Assembly (NCBI RefSeq): GCF_022179545.1
Contig: NZ_AP025518.1
Coordinates: 4,402,001-4,466,000, forward strand
Direction of reading: 5' to 3'
DNA length: 64,000 nt
Origin: Mycolicibacterium fortuitum subsp. fortuitum
Lineage (GTDB): Bacteria; Actinomycetota; Actinomycetes; Mycobacteriales; Mycobacteriaceae
Below the pieces are notes generated by a model. The model searched no databases, was not told the DNA's origin, and saw only the letters and a program-made list of their open reading frames with translations. Position numbers and translations under genes: made by a program. Positions 55,126 to 64,000 of the stretch are shown one piece after another. How positions within the stretch are numbered: position 1 is the first letter of the stretch; each line of letters begins with the position of its first letter.

Positions 55126-57713
55126 GCCAGTGTCACCAGACCGAGCTCGTTGTCGGCGGTGAGCAGCCGATGATGGGGCAACACCCGCACGGTGTACCCC
55201 ACCGGTCCGGCCACCGGCAGCGGCGTGCTGGTTGAGAACACCTCGGTGTCACCCTCGGCCGACCCCGTGTGCGCCATCGTCACCGTCACCGGATTCACGA
55301 GCACGTCGCCGGCGTCCACCCGGCCCAACACGGCTTGCACCGTCACCTCGTCGGGCCTCAGCCCGGCCAGCTGCACCGTGGCCGTCAGCGTCAGCTGAGA
55401 TCCCAGCAGCGGCGTGTCCGGCAGACCATAGCTGTCGACGTCGGTGATCTGGATCTTCGGCCAGGCATCCTGCGCCCTGCGCCGGTAGTCGGCCAGCTGC
55501 CGCGCCGCGCCGAACGGCTCACCGGACGTGGCCTCGACAGTCTCCCGCAGGGACTGCGCCGCCGGCAGGTAGTACTTCTCGGTGTAGTCCCGCACCATGC
55601 GGGAGGCCAGCACCTTCGGACCCAGCACCTGCAAGGTGTGGCGCACCATCTCGACCCAGCGGGTCGGCACCCCGTGCTCGTCGCGCTCGTAGAACTTCGG
55701 TGTGACCGCATGTTCGAGCAGGTCGTAGAGGGCGGCTGCCTCCAGATCGTCACGACGGGCCTCGTCGTCCACCCCATCGGCGGTCGGGATCTCCCAGCCG
55801 TTCTCGCCGTCGTACCACTCGTCCCACCAGCCGTCCCTGATCGACAGGTTCAGGCCTCCGTTGAGCGCGCTCTTCATGCCCGAGGTGCCACAGGCCTCCA
55901 ACGGCCGCAACGGATTGTTGAGCCACACGTCGCAACCCCAGTACAACAACCGCGCCATCGACATGTCGTAATCGGGCAGGAACGCGATGCGGTGGCGCAC
56001 CTCGGGGCGATCGGCGAACCGCACGATCTGCTGTATCAGCGCCTTGCCGCCGTCATCAGCCGGATGCGACTTGCCTGCCACGATCAGCTGCACCGGGCGC
56101 TTCTCGTCGAGCAGCAACTTCTCCAGCCGCTCCGGATCGCGCAGCATCAACGTCAACCGCTTGTACGTGGGCACCCGCCGGGCGAATCCCACGGTCAACA
56201 CCGACGGATCGAACGCCGTTGCGATCCAACCGAGTTCAGCTTCCGATGCGCCACGTTCCAGCCACGAACGACGCAACCGGTCACGGACGTCGGCGATCAG
56301 CGTCTCACGCAACTGAGAGCGGATCCACCACATGTGGCCAGGGTCGACCTCCTGCAGGCGCTCCCACACCGCCGGCTCGGCGGCCTCGGAACCGATCAGC
56401 TCGCGCCCCAGCGCCAGCCACTGCGGCGCCGCCCACGTGGGGGCGTGCACACCGTTGGTGATCGAGCCGATCGGCACCTCGGCCCGGTCGAATCCGGGCC
56501 ACAGATCGTTGAACATCGCCCGGCTGACCCGACCGTGCAGCAGCGACACCCCGTTGGCCCGCTGCGCCAGCCGCAGACCCATGTGGGCCATGTTGAACTT
56601 CGACGGATCGTCCTCGGCACCGAAGGCGATGACCCGCTCCAGCGGCACACCGGGCAGCAGGCGTGAATCTGCCGGACCGCCGGGTGGGCTTCCGAAATAG
56701 CGCCTGATCATCTCGACGGGGAACCGGTCGATGCCGGCGGGCACCGGGGTGTGGGTGGTGAACACCGTCGACGAGCGGACCACCGTCAACGCGGTGTCGA
56801 AATCCAGACCTGCCGCGACAAGCTCCCGGATGCGTTCCGCTCCGAGGAATCCGGCGTGACCCTCGTTCATGTGGAAAACCTCAGGGGCAGGGAGGTTTTC
56901 GATCTCAGTGAAGGCGCGGATCGCCCGCACACCGCCGATACCGGCCAGGATCTCCTGCTTGATCCGGTGTTCCTGGTCACCTCCGTACAGCCGATCGGTG
57001 ACCCCACGCAACTCGTGCTCGTTCTCCGGAACATCGGCATCGAGCAGCAGCAGCGGAACCCTGCCCACCTGCGCGATCCAGACCCGGGCCCGCAGTTCGC
57101 GGGCATCCGGCAGGGCCAACTCCACCAGCACCGGCGCCCCGGACGCATCGGTGAGCAACCGCAATGGCAGACCCTGCGGATCCAGCGACGGATAGGTCTC
57201 GTGCTGCCACCCGTCGGCGGTCAGCGACTGCCGGAAGTATCCGGAGCGGTAGTACAGACCCACCGCGATCAACGGCAGCCCCAGATCCGACGCCGATTTC
57301 AGATGGTCACCGGCCAGGATTCCCAGACCACCCGAATAGTTGGGCAGCACCTCGGCGACACCGAACTCCATCGAGAAGTACGCGATGCCCTTCGGCATCT
57401 CTACTCCGTCGTCGATCTGCTGCTGGTACCACAGCGGGCGGCTCAGATAGTTGTCCAAGTCCGCGGCCAGCTCGTCGAGCCGGTTCAGGAAGGCTTCGTC
57501 GCCGGCCAGTTCATCGAGCCGTCGCGGACTGACCGCCCCCAGTAGTGCGACGGGGTCTCCGTTGGTCTGCTGCCACAACTCGGGATCCAGCTCAGCAAAC
57601 AGGTCCTGGGTGGGCTTGTGCCACGACCAGCGCAGGTTGATCGACAGCCGTTCCAGCGCCGCCAACCGCTCGGGAAGGTGCGCGCGGACGGTGAACCTTC
57701 TGAGGGCTTTCAC
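55122..57713 (-). CDS. glgP: alpha-glucan phosphorylase GlgP
   Basis: An 863-residue phosphorylase of the short-chain (GlgP1-like) type, the same length as my memory of Rv1328. It releases glucose-1-phosphate from alpha-1,4-glucans with PLP; the binding segment is EACGTSGMKSALNGGLNLSI with the lysine. The GTG at 57713 (KALRRFTVRAHLPERLAALE) is the family start; the 963-residue frame would run into glgE. It is divergent to glgE-glgB across 163 bp. Together they recycle the glucan that GlgE and GlgB build. Confidence 0.93.
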   Translation of the reverse strand: MKALRRFTVRAHLPERLAALERLSINLRWSWHKPTQDLFAELDPELWQQTNGDPVALLGAVSPRRLDELAGDEAFLNRLDELAADLDNYLSRPLWYQQQIDDGVEMPKGIAYFSMEFGVAEVLPNYSGGLGILAGDHLKSASDLGLPLIAVGLYYRSGYFRQSLTADGWQHETYPSLDPQGLPLRLLTDASGAPVLVELALPDARELRARVWIAQVGRVPLLLLDADVPENEHELRGVTDRLYGGDQEHRIKQEILAGIGGVRAIRAFTEIENLPAPEVFHMNEGHAGFLGAERIRELVAAGLDFDTALTVVRSSTVFTTHTPVPAGIDRFPVEMIRRYFGSPPGGPADSRLLPGVPLERVIAFGAEDDPSKFNMAHMGLRLAQRANGVSLLHGRVSRAMFNDLWPGFDRAEVPIGSITNGVHAPTWAAPQWLALGRELIGSEAAEPAVWERLQEVDPGHMWWIRSQLRETLIADVRDRLRRSWLERGASEAELGWIATAFDPSVLTVGFARRVPTYKRLTLMLRDPERLEKLLLDEKRPVQLIVAGKSHPADDGGKALIQQIVRFADRPEVRHRIAFLPDYDMSMARLLYWGCDVWLNNPLRPLEACGTSGMKSALNGGLNLSIRDGWWDEWYDGENGWEIPTADGVDDEARRDDLEAAALYDLLEHAVTPKFYERDEHGVPTRWVEMVRHTLQVLGPKVLASRMVRDYTEKYYLPAAQSLRETVEATSGEPFGAARQLADYRRRAQDAWPKIQITDVDSYGLPDTPLLGSQLTLTATVQLAGLRPDEVTVQAVLGRVDAGDVLVNPVTVTMAHTGSAEGDTEVFSTSTPLPVAGPVGYTVRVLPHHRLLTADNELGLVTLA

Positions 57714-57876
57714 GCGATCCAACCTTACTGACAAATCCGGCTCGTGCAGCGGTGAGGGATACAGGCCACGCTTAGCCCCCGCGAGATTGGGCAGCCCACT
57801 ACGGTGGGTATCAGACGCGACAAGGCGAGTGAACAACAGACAGCCGCTTGACCTAGACGACGTGAGGAGTGGATGA

Positions 57877-59955
57877 GTGGCCGGTCGTATCGGAATCGAC
57901 GATGTCGCGCCAGTGGTCTTCGGCGGACAGTTCCCGGCAAAAGCCGTCGTCGGGGAAGTAGTGCCGGTACGCGCCACAGTGTGGCGGGAAGGCCACGACG
58001 CCGTGGCGGCCACTCTCGTGGTGCGTTACCTCGGTACGGACTACCCGCGGCTGGCCACCGGACCGGGCACCGCAGCCGTACCGGTGCCGATCGATGCGGT
58101 GATGCAGCCGGCCCAGCGGATCAAACCGCAGGCCCTGCCCATGGCACAGGGCGATGTCCCTGACATTTTCCATGGCCAGTTCACCCCCGACAGCGTCGGC
58201 CTGTGGACCTACCGCGTCGACGGCTGGGGCGATCCGATCGCCACCTGGCGCCATGCGGTGGAGGCCAAGCTCGGCGCTGGCCAGAGCGAGGCCGAGCTGT
58301 CCAACGACTTGCTGGTCGGGGCCCGCCTGCTCGAGCGGGCCGCCACAGGCGTGCCCCGCAAATTGCGGGATCCGCTGATCGAGGCCTCTGCCGCACTGCG
58401 CGCCCCCGGTGACCCGTTCGCCCGCGCCGGGGCGGCGTTGTCCGAAGAGGTCACCGAGTTGCTCGACCAGTACCCCCTTCGTGAGTTGGTCACCCGCGGT
58501 GACCAATACGGTGTCTGGGTGGACCGGCCGCTGGCCAGGTTCTCCTCCTGGTACGAGATGTTCCCGCGGTCCACCGGCGGCTGGGACAAGACCGGACGTC
58601 CGGTACACGGGACTTTCGCCACCGCCGCCGAGCAACTTCCCCGGATCGCCCGCATGGGTTTCAACATCGTCTATCTGCCGCCGATCCACCCGATCGGCAA
58701 GGTGCACCGCAAGGGACGCAACAACGCAGTCACCGCGGCGCCAGACGACGTGGGGTCCCCGTGGGCCATCGGCAGCGACGAAGGCGGCCACGACGCCGTC
58801 CACCCGGATCTCGGCACCATCGACGACTTCGATGAATTCGTGGGCGCTGCCCGCAAGCACGGCATCGAGGTGGCCTTGGATCTCGCTCTGCAATGTGCGC
58901 CCGACCACCCTTGGGCTGCAGCGCATCCGGAGTGGTTCACCGTGTTGCCCGACGGCACCATCGCCTACGCGGAGAACCCGCCGAAGAAGTACCAGGACAT
59001 ATATCCCCTTAACTTCGACAACGACCCCGCCGGCCTCTACCACGAGGTGCTGCGGGTGGTGCGGTTCTGGATCTCGCACGGTGTCAAGGTCTTTCGCGTC
59101 GACAATCCGCACACCAAACCGCCGAACTTCTGGGTCTGGTTGATCGCCGAGGTCAAGAACGAGGACCCGGACGTGTTGTTCCTGTCCGAGGCGTTCACCC
59201 GCCCGGCCCGGCTCTACGGGTTGGCCAAACGCGGCTTCACCCAGTCCTACACGTACTTCACCTGGCGCACCAACAAGTGGGAGCTCACCGAATTCGGCAA
59301 CGAGATCACCGCGAATGCGGACTGCGCGCGCCCCAGCCTGTGGGTCAACACCCCCGACATCCTCCATGAGTCACTGCAGCACGGCGGTCCGGGCATGTTC
59401 GCGATCCGTGCGGTGCTGGCTGCCACCATGAGCCCGTCGTGGGGCATGTATTCGGGTTTCGAACTGTTCGAGCACCGAGCCGTCCGCGAGGGCAGCGAGG
59501 AATATCTGGACTCCGAGAAGTACGAGCTGCGTCCCCGCGACTTCTCAGCGGCCCTGGCCGAAGGCCGCTCTCTTGAGCCTTTCGTGACCCGGCTCAACGA
59601 GATCCGGCGCCTGCACCCGGCCCTGCGCCAGCTGCGCACGCTCACCTTCCACCACGTGGACAACGACGCACTACTCGCCTACAGCAAGTTCGATCCGATC
59701 ACCGGAGACACCGTGCTCGTGGTGGTCACGCTCAACCCGTTCTCCGCGGAGGAAGCCACTCTGTGGTTGAACATGGAGGCACTGGGTATGGAAACACATG
59801 ACCGATTCTGGGTACGCGACGAGATCACCGGCGAGGAATACCAGTGGGGACAATCGAATTACGTCCGCATAGACCCCGCCAAGGCGGTGGCGCACGTGCT
59901 GAACATGCCGCTCGTACCCTATGAGCAACGACTGGGCTTGCTACGCAGGGAATGA
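57877..59955 (+). CDS. glgE: alpha-1,4-glucan:maltose-1-phosphate maltosyltransferase GlgE
   Basis: A 692-residue GH13 enzyme. The nucleophile is Asp409 ([11 protein letters not shown]) and the acid/base is Glu438 (FLSEAFTRP), 29 residues apart as in the Streptomyces enzyme (Asp394/Glu423). It adds maltose from maltose-1-phosphate to the glucan chain. The GTG at 57877 has GGAGTGG upstream. glgB starts 7 bp after its stop, so the two are one operon, as in Rv1326c-Rv1327c. Confidence 0.95.
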   Translation: MAGRIGIDDVAPVVFGGQFPAKAVVGEVVPVRATVWREGHDAVAATLVVRYLGTDYPRLATGPGTAAVPVPIDAVMQPAQRIKPQALPMAQGDVPDIFHGQFTPDSVGLWTYRVDGWGDPIATWRHAVEAKLGAGQSEAELSNDLLVGARLLERAATGVPRKLRDPLIEASAALRAPGDPFARAGAALSEEVTELLDQYPLRELVTRGDQYGVWVDRPLARFSSWYEMFPRSTGGWDKTGRPVHGTFATAAEQLPRIARMGFNIVYLPPIHPIGKVHRKGRNNAVTAAPDDVGSPWAIGSDEGGHDAVHPDLGTIDDFDEFVGAARKHGIEVALDLALQCAPDHPWAAAHPEWFTVLPDGTIAYAENPPKKYQDIYPLNFDNDPAGLYHEVLRVVRFWISHGVKVFRVDNPHTKPPNFWVWLIAEVKNEDPDVLFLSEAFTRPARLYGLAKRGFTQSYTYFTWRTNKWELTEFGNEITANADCARPSLWVNTPDILHESLQHGGPGMFAIRAVLAATMSPSWGMYSGFELFEHRAVREGSEEYLDSEKYELRPRDFSAALAEGRSLEPFVTRLNEIRRLHPALRQLRTLTFHHVDNDALLAYSKFDPITGDTVLVVVTLNPFSAEEATLWLNMEALGMETHDRFWVRDEITGEEYQWGQSNYVRIDPAKAVAHVLNMPLVPYEQRLGLLRRE

Positions 59956-59962
59956 GAACTAG

Positions 59963-62170
59963 ATGACACGAAGCAACCACCTCACCGACAGACATCTGCG
60001 GCCCGACCCATCCGACATCCAGCGACTGTTGATCGGCCAGCATCACGATCCGCACTCGGTACTCGGCGCGCACGAATACAACGGCCTGACTGTGATCCGG
60101 GCCTATCGCCCGCATGCGGTCAAGGTCGTCGCGGTCATCGGTGGCGATCGATTTCCCATGCAGCACATCGAGTCCGGGCTTTTCGCGGTTGCCGTACCGT
60201 TCACCGACCTTGCCGACTACCGCCTGGAAATCGGCTATCCCGGTGCAGATGACACGCTCTTCACCCACACCACCGCCGATGCCTACCGCTTCCTGCCCAC
60301 GCTCGGTGAACTGGACCTCCATCTGTTCGCCGAGGGCCGGCACGAACGGCTGTGGGAGATCCTCGGCGCCCATCGGCGCAGCTTCACCACCCCCGATGGG
60401 GTAGTCGAGGGGGTTTCGTTCGCTGTCTGGGCACCGAATGCCAAGGGTGTCAGCGTGATCGGTGACTTCAATCACTGGGACGGCAACGAGGCGCAGATGC
60501 GAGTGCTGGGCTCGTCCGGGGTCTGGGAGTTGTTCTGGCCCGGTTTTCCCGCCGACGGTCTGTACAAGTTCCGCATCCACGGTGCGGGTGGGGTCACCAC
60601 CGACCGTGCCGATCCGATGGCGTTCGCCACCGAGGTGCCGCCGCAAACCGCGTCCCGCGTCACTACCAGTACCTACACCTGGACCGACAGCGAGTGGATG
60701 ACGCGCCGGGCTGCGCAGAATCCCGTGTTCGAGCCGATGAGCACCTACGAAGTGCACCTGATGTCGTGGCGGCCGGGGCTGAGCTACCGGCAGTTGGCCA
60801 CCGAGCTCACCGAATACGTTGTGGAACAGGGCTTCACCCACGTCGAGTTGCTCCCCGTGGCCGAGCATCCGTTCGGCGGGTCTTGGGGGTACCAGGTCAC
60901 GTCCTACTACGCCCCGACGTCCCGGCTGGGAACCCCCGACGACTTCCGGTACCTGGTGGATTCACTACACCGGGCCGGGATCGGGGTGATCGTCGACTGG
61001 GTGCCGGCCCACTTCCCCAAGGACGCCTGGGCGCTGGGCCGTTTCGACGGCACCCCACTCTACGAGCATTCCGACCCGCGCCGCGGCGAGCAGCTTGACT
61101 GGGGCACCTACGTTTTCGACTTCGGCCGGCCCGAGGTCCGCAACTTCCTGGTCGCCAACGCTTTGTACTGGCTGCAGGAGTATCACGTCGACGGGCTGCG
61201 CGTGGACGCCGTCGCCTCGATGCTCTACCTCGACTACTCCCGGCCAGAAGGTGGCTGGACGCCCAACATCTACGGTGGTCGGGAGAACCTGGAGGCGGTG
61301 CAGTTCCTGCAGGAGATGAACGCCACCGTGCACAAGGTAACCCCGGGGATCGTCACGATCGCCGAGGAATCGACGTCCTGGCCCGGTGTCACCCGCCCGA
61401 CCAATCTTGGGGGCCTTGGGTTCTCGATGAAATGGAACATGGGCTGGATGAACGACACGCTCGACTACATCAGCCATGATCCGGTGCATCGCAGCTACCA
61501 CCATCACGAGATGACGTTCTCGATGCTGTACGCGTTCAGTGAGAACTACGTGCTGCCGATCAGCCACGACGAGGTCGTTCACGGCAAGGGCACGCTGTGG
61601 GGTCGGATGCCCGGCGACGATCATGCCAAGGCCGCCGGCCTACGCAGCCTGCTGGCCTACCAGTGGGCCCACCCGGGCAAGCAGTTGTTGTTCATGGGCC
61701 AGGAATTCGGTCAACGCGCCGAATGGTCGGAGGAGCGTGGGCTGGACTGGTTCCAGCTCGACGAGCAGGGCTTCTCCGGGGGTGTGCAACGGTTGGTGCG
61801 CGATCTCAACGGGATCTACCGTCGCCATCCGGCATTGTGGAGCCGCGATACCAGCCCCGAGGGCTACTCGTGGATCGATGCGAACGACTCTGCCAACAAC
61901 GTGCTGAGCTTTCTGCGCTTCGGTGCCGACGGTTCCGTGCTGGCCTGCGTGGTCAACTTCGCCGGCAGCGAGCACAGCGAATATCGCCTCGGTCTCCCGC
62001 ACTCCGGCGAGTGGCAGGAGGTGCTCAACACCGACGCGACCATCTACAACGGGTCCGGTATCGGCAACATGGGCGCGGTGCAGGCCACCGACGAGCCCTG
62101 GCACGGCCGGCCCGCGTCAGCGGTCATGGTGCTGCCACCGCTGGCGATGCTGTGGTTCGAGCCGGCCTGA
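59963..62170 (+). CDS. glgB: 1,4-alpha-glucan branching enzyme GlgB
   Basis: A 735-residue branching enzyme. Two N-terminal CBM48-like domains (about 25-110 and 120-220) precede the GH13 barrel. The nucleophile is Asp415 ([12 protein letters not shown]) and the acid/base Glu468 ([11 protein letters not shown]), 53 residues apart as in M. tuberculosis GlgB. It introduces alpha-1,6 branches into the GlgE product. It follows glgE by 7 bp. No PE_PGRS gene lies between it and the thioredoxin-TPR gene (compare Rv1325c). Confidence 0.95.
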   Translation: MTRSNHLTDRHLRPDPSDIQRLLIGQHHDPHSVLGAHEYNGLTVIRAYRPHAVKVVAVIGGDRFPMQHIESGLFAVAVPFTDLADYRLEIGYPGADDTLFTHTTADAYRFLPTLGELDLHLFAEGRHERLWEILGAHRRSFTTPDGVVEGVSFAVWAPNAKGVSVIGDFNHWDGNEAQMRVLGSSGVWELFWPGFPADGLYKFRIHGAGGVTTDRADPMAFATEVPPQTASRVTTSTYTWTDSEWMTRRAAQNPVFEPMSTYEVHLMSWRPGLSYRQLATELTEYVVEQGFTHVELLPVAEHPFGGSWGYQVTSYYAPTSRLGTPDDFRYLVDSLHRAGIGVIVDWVPAHFPKDAWALGRFDGTPLYEHSDPRRGEQLDWGTYVFDFGRPEVRNFLVANALYWLQEYHVDGLRVDAVASMLYLDYSRPEGGWTPNIYGGRENLEAVQFLQEMNATVHKVTPGIVTIAEESTSWPGVTRPTNLGGLGFSMKWNMGWMNDTLDYISHDPVHRSYHHHEMTFSMLYAFSENYVLPISHDEVVHGKGTLWGRMPGDDHAKAAGLRSLLAYQWAHPGKQLLFMGQEFGQRAEWSEERGLDWFQLDEQGFSGGVQRLVRDLNGIYRRHPALWSRDTSPEGYSWIDANDSANNVLSFLRFGADGSVLACVVNFAGSEHSEYRLGLPHSGEWQEVLNTDATIYNGSGIGNMGAVQATDEPWHGRPASAVMVLPPLAMLWFEPA

Positions 62171-62187
62171 GGCCTCCCGCGAACCGC

Positions 62188-63090
62188 TCAGTAGAGCGCG
62201 TTGGCGAGGTTACGACGGCCCGCGACGACCTCCGGATCGGCCGGGTCGAACAGCTCGAACAACTCGATGAGCCGGGTCCGCACCTTCGTCCGGTCGTCGC
62301 CGGCGGTTCGCTTGATCAACGCGATGAGTCGATCGAAGGCTGCCGACACCTGCTGGGCCAGGAGTTCGGCGTCGGCAGCGGCGAACGCCGCCTCGATGTC
62401 GTCGGGAGCCGCGTCGGCGACGGCCACAGCATCCGGGCGCTGCGCGCTGGCCCGCTGCAGGAACGCGATCTGACGTACCGCACCCTTGGCTTCGGCATGA
62501 TTGGGCTGGGCATCGAGGATCGCTTGATAGGCGGCCGCTGCGGCGGGGAAATCACCCGAGTCCAGATGGGCCCTGGCCGCGGCCAGCTCGGGATCGACCT
62601 GCTCGGCATCCTCGTCACCGGCGCCTGAGCCGCTCAGCTTGCCTGCGGTCGCCGCAAGCAGCGAGTCGACCCAGCGGCGCAGTTCTTCGGTCGGTTGAGA
62701 CCCCTGGAAGCTGGCGATCGGCTGTCCGCCCGCGAGCGCAACCACGGTCGGCACGCCCTGGATGCCGAACATCTGCGCCACTCGTGGCGTGGTGTCGACG
62801 TTGACCAGCGCCAGCGACCACTTGCCGTTGTCCGACGCGGCCAACCCGGCCAGGGCATCGCCCAGTGCAGCACTGGATTCGCTGCGCGGCGACCACAGCA
62901 GCACGACTACCGGGACCTGGCCCGAGCGGACCAGTACCTCGGCTTCGAAATTGGTTTCGTTGACCTCGGTGACATTGGGGCCGCCGGCGGGCGCGCCTGC
63001 GCCGCCGCCCGCAGTGGGCCGCTGCTTGAGTGCCGAGAGGTCAACCGCGCCGGCCAGCGCCGGCCCGACAGAAGGTCGTGGACGAGTCAC
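62188..63090 (-). CDS. thioredoxin-fold plus TPR protein (YbbN/CnoX-like)
   Basis: A 300-residue protein corresponding to Rv1324. The N-terminal thioredoxin domain (about 40-150) has WSPRSESS instead of a CxxC, so it is not a redox enzyme, and keeps the cis-proline loop (GVPTVVAL). The C-terminal half (165-300) is helical TPR-like repeats (AAAYQAILDAQPNHAEAKG). CnoX proteins hold and pass misfolded clients to chaperonins. It is convergent with glgB, 17 bp apart. Confidence 0.88.
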   Translation of the reverse strand: MTRPRPSVGPALAGAVDLSALKQRPTAGGGAGAPAGGPNVTEVNETNFEAEVLVRSGQVPVVVLLWSPRSESSAALGDALAGLAASDNGKWSLALVNVDTTPRVAQMFGIQGVPTVVALAGGQPIASFQGSQPTEELRRWVDSLLAATAGKLSGSGAGDEDAEQVDPELAAARAHLDSGDFPAAAAAYQAILDAQPNHAEAKGAVRQIAFLQRASAQRPDAVAVADAAPDDIEAAFAAADAELLAQQVSAAFDRLIALIKRTAGDDRTKVRTRLIELFELFDPADPEVVAGRRNLANALY

Positions 63091-63103
63091 GTCACCAAGT
63101 CTG

Positions 63104-63487
63104 TCACGTCGTTTCCGGAGCTGCCCCGCCCGGTTGCGCCACCAGTGCCGGCCCGTCCCCCGCCTCGATGCGTGCGGTCCGATCAGCCCACATGACGAAG
63201 ATCACACTGCCCAGCGGCACGACGCTGGCCAGCAACGCCAGAATCCAGGTGCCGATGTCCCATTTTCGGGCCACGCCGACCAGCACGGCGACCGCCACGA
63301 ACGCGATGAAAACGCCGCCGTGGATCGGGCCGAACACCTTCACACCGATCTCGGTGCGTGGACTACCGAGGTACTTGAAGTACATCCCGACCAGCAGGCC
63401 GGCCCAGCTCACCGCCTCGGCGAGGGCGATGAGCCGGAACCAGCCGGCGGCCGTGCGCAGGTCGAAAGAGCGTGTCATGGCCGCCAT
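63104..63487 (-). CDS. DUF3817 membrane protein, second copy
   Basis: A 127-residue integral membrane protein of the DUF3817 family: LAEAVSWAGLLVGMYFKYLG, GPIHGGVFIAFVAVAVLVGV and WILALLASVVPLGSVIFV are the three helices, with the conserved HG in the second. It lies between the Rv1324-like gene and fadA4, where M. tuberculosis has none to my knowledge. Function is unknown; a relative is at 39049. Confidence 0.82.
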   Translation of the reverse strand: MAAMTRSFDLRTAAGWFRLIALAEAVSWAGLLVGMYFKYLGSPRTEIGVKVFGPIHGGVFIAFVAVAVLVGVARKWDIGTWILALLASVVPLGSVIFVMWADRTARIEAGDGPALVAQPGGAAPETT

Positions 63488-63534
63488 TGTGCCCGAGCGG
63501 AACGTCAGCTACTACACGCTGTCGTTGATTGCTG

Positions 63535-64000
63535 TCAGCGGCGCAAGATCAGGGCATCGCCCTGGCCACCGGCGCCGCAGAGCGCAGCCACCGCGTAGCC
63601 GGACCCCTTGCGAGCCAGCTCCAGCGCCGCGTGCAGCGTGATGCGGGCACCGGACATGCCGATCGGGTGCCCGATGGCGATGGCGCCGCCGTTGACGTTC
63701 ACCTTGGCCGGGTCGACACCCAGCTCCTTGGTGGAAGCCAGCGACACCGCGGCGAATGCCTCGTTGATCTCGAGGATGTCGAGCTGGTCGACGCTGATGC
63801 CCTCACGCTCGACGGCCTTCTTGATCGCGTTGGCCGGCTGGCTCTGCAGCGTCGAGTCCGGGCCGGCGACCACACCGTGTGCACCGATCTCACACAGCCA
63901 GTCCAGGCCCAGCTCCTGCGCCTTGGCCTTGCTCATCACTACGACCGCGGCCGCACCGTCGGAGATCTGCGACGACGAACCGGCCGTGATGGTGCCGTCC
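63535..64000 (-). CDS. fadA4: acetyl-CoA acetyltransferase FadA4 (partial)
   Basis: The C-terminal 154 residues of a thiolase running off the right edge. The end contains [40 protein letters not shown] with the catalytic histidine, and [14 protein letters not shown] with the second cysteine. By position (next to the Rv1324-like gene) it is the FadA4 (Rv1323) orthologue. It condenses or cleaves acetoacetyl-CoA. The start is outside the window. Confidence 0.93.
   Translation of the reverse strand, partial: DGTITAGSSSQISDGAAAVVVMSKAKAQELGLDWLCEIGAHGVVAGPDSTLQSQPANAIKKAVEREGISVDQLDILEINEAFAAVSLASTKELGVDPAKVNVNGGAIAIGHPIGMSGARITLHAALELARKGSGYAVAALCGAGGQGDALILRR

Noticed and set aside
57714..58013. 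A 963-residue GlgP frame
   Set aside because: The first 100 residues overlap glgE on the other strand and are not family-like; the GTG at 57713 gives the normal 863-residue protein.

Overview
The window looks like the chromosome of a fast-growing mycobacterium (Mycolicibacterium type). The DNA is GC-rich, with many GTG and TTG starts and ATGA start/stop overlaps. It contains FAAL, LpqM-family, DUF4333 and MspA-family genes. The stretch from about 38.7 to 64 kb follows the gene order of M. tuberculosis Rv1343c back to Rv1323 (recalled, not searched). An MspA-family gene argues against the slow-growing tuberculosis group.

Layout. (1) 1-14.8 kb is an acyl-CoA catabolic locus: MeaB GTPase (partial), thiolase, three short-chain dehydrogenases, a crotonase, a pair of overlapping acyl-CoA dehydrogenases, two acyl-CoA ligases, a ferredoxin, a family III CoA-transferase, an F420-type oxidoreductase and a two-subunit coenzyme B12 mutase. 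The genes form three divergent operon pairs, and each divergent promoter carries a copy or degenerate copy of the palindrome GAGAAT-N3-ATTCTC. (2) 14.8-24.3 kb holds the remains of what was probably a divergent tetR/nitroreductase pair, an SDR, a LacI-P450-phosphotransferase group with a clear LacI-type operator, a small P-loop kinase, an LpqM-like metallopeptidase lipoprotein, a DUF4333 protein and a fatty-acyl-AMP ligase without a PKS neighbour.

(3) 24.3-37.9 kb is an accessory, defence-type region. A type I restriction-modification system is split: hsdM-hsdS at 24.6-27.2 kb and fic-hsdR at 31.6-36.2 kb. Between them lie a PIN toxin whose antitoxin survives only as a 3' fragment, two unknown leftward genes, a SpoIIAA-like protein, a lipoprotein and another unknown protein. 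The region ends with a K+ channel, tRNA-Leu(TAG) and a free-standing HTH-LAGLIDADG protein.

(4) 37.9-64 kb is conserved core: lprD and its DUF3817 partner, rdgB, rph, an Rv1339-type phosphodiesterase, murI, rhomboid, cysM-cysO-mec, a P1 peptidase, DUF2017, clpS, pncB, dinG, glgP, glgE, glgB, a thioredoxin-TPR protein and fadA4 (partial). Lineage-specific insertions interrupt it: marR-MFS beside rdgB; a second LpqM-like lipoprotein, a divergent MspA-family protein and a Vgb-like lyase between dinG and glgP; and a DUF3817 gene beside fadA4.

The best leads for something new are the B12-mutase catabolic regulon, the split fic-hsdR system with its inserted unknown genes and operator-covered leaderless promoter, the two deletion scars (antitoxin and tetR/nitroreductase), and the LAGLIDADG protein next to a tRNA. 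No transposase or integrase was recognised. Family assignments are by eye from motifs; no database search was run.
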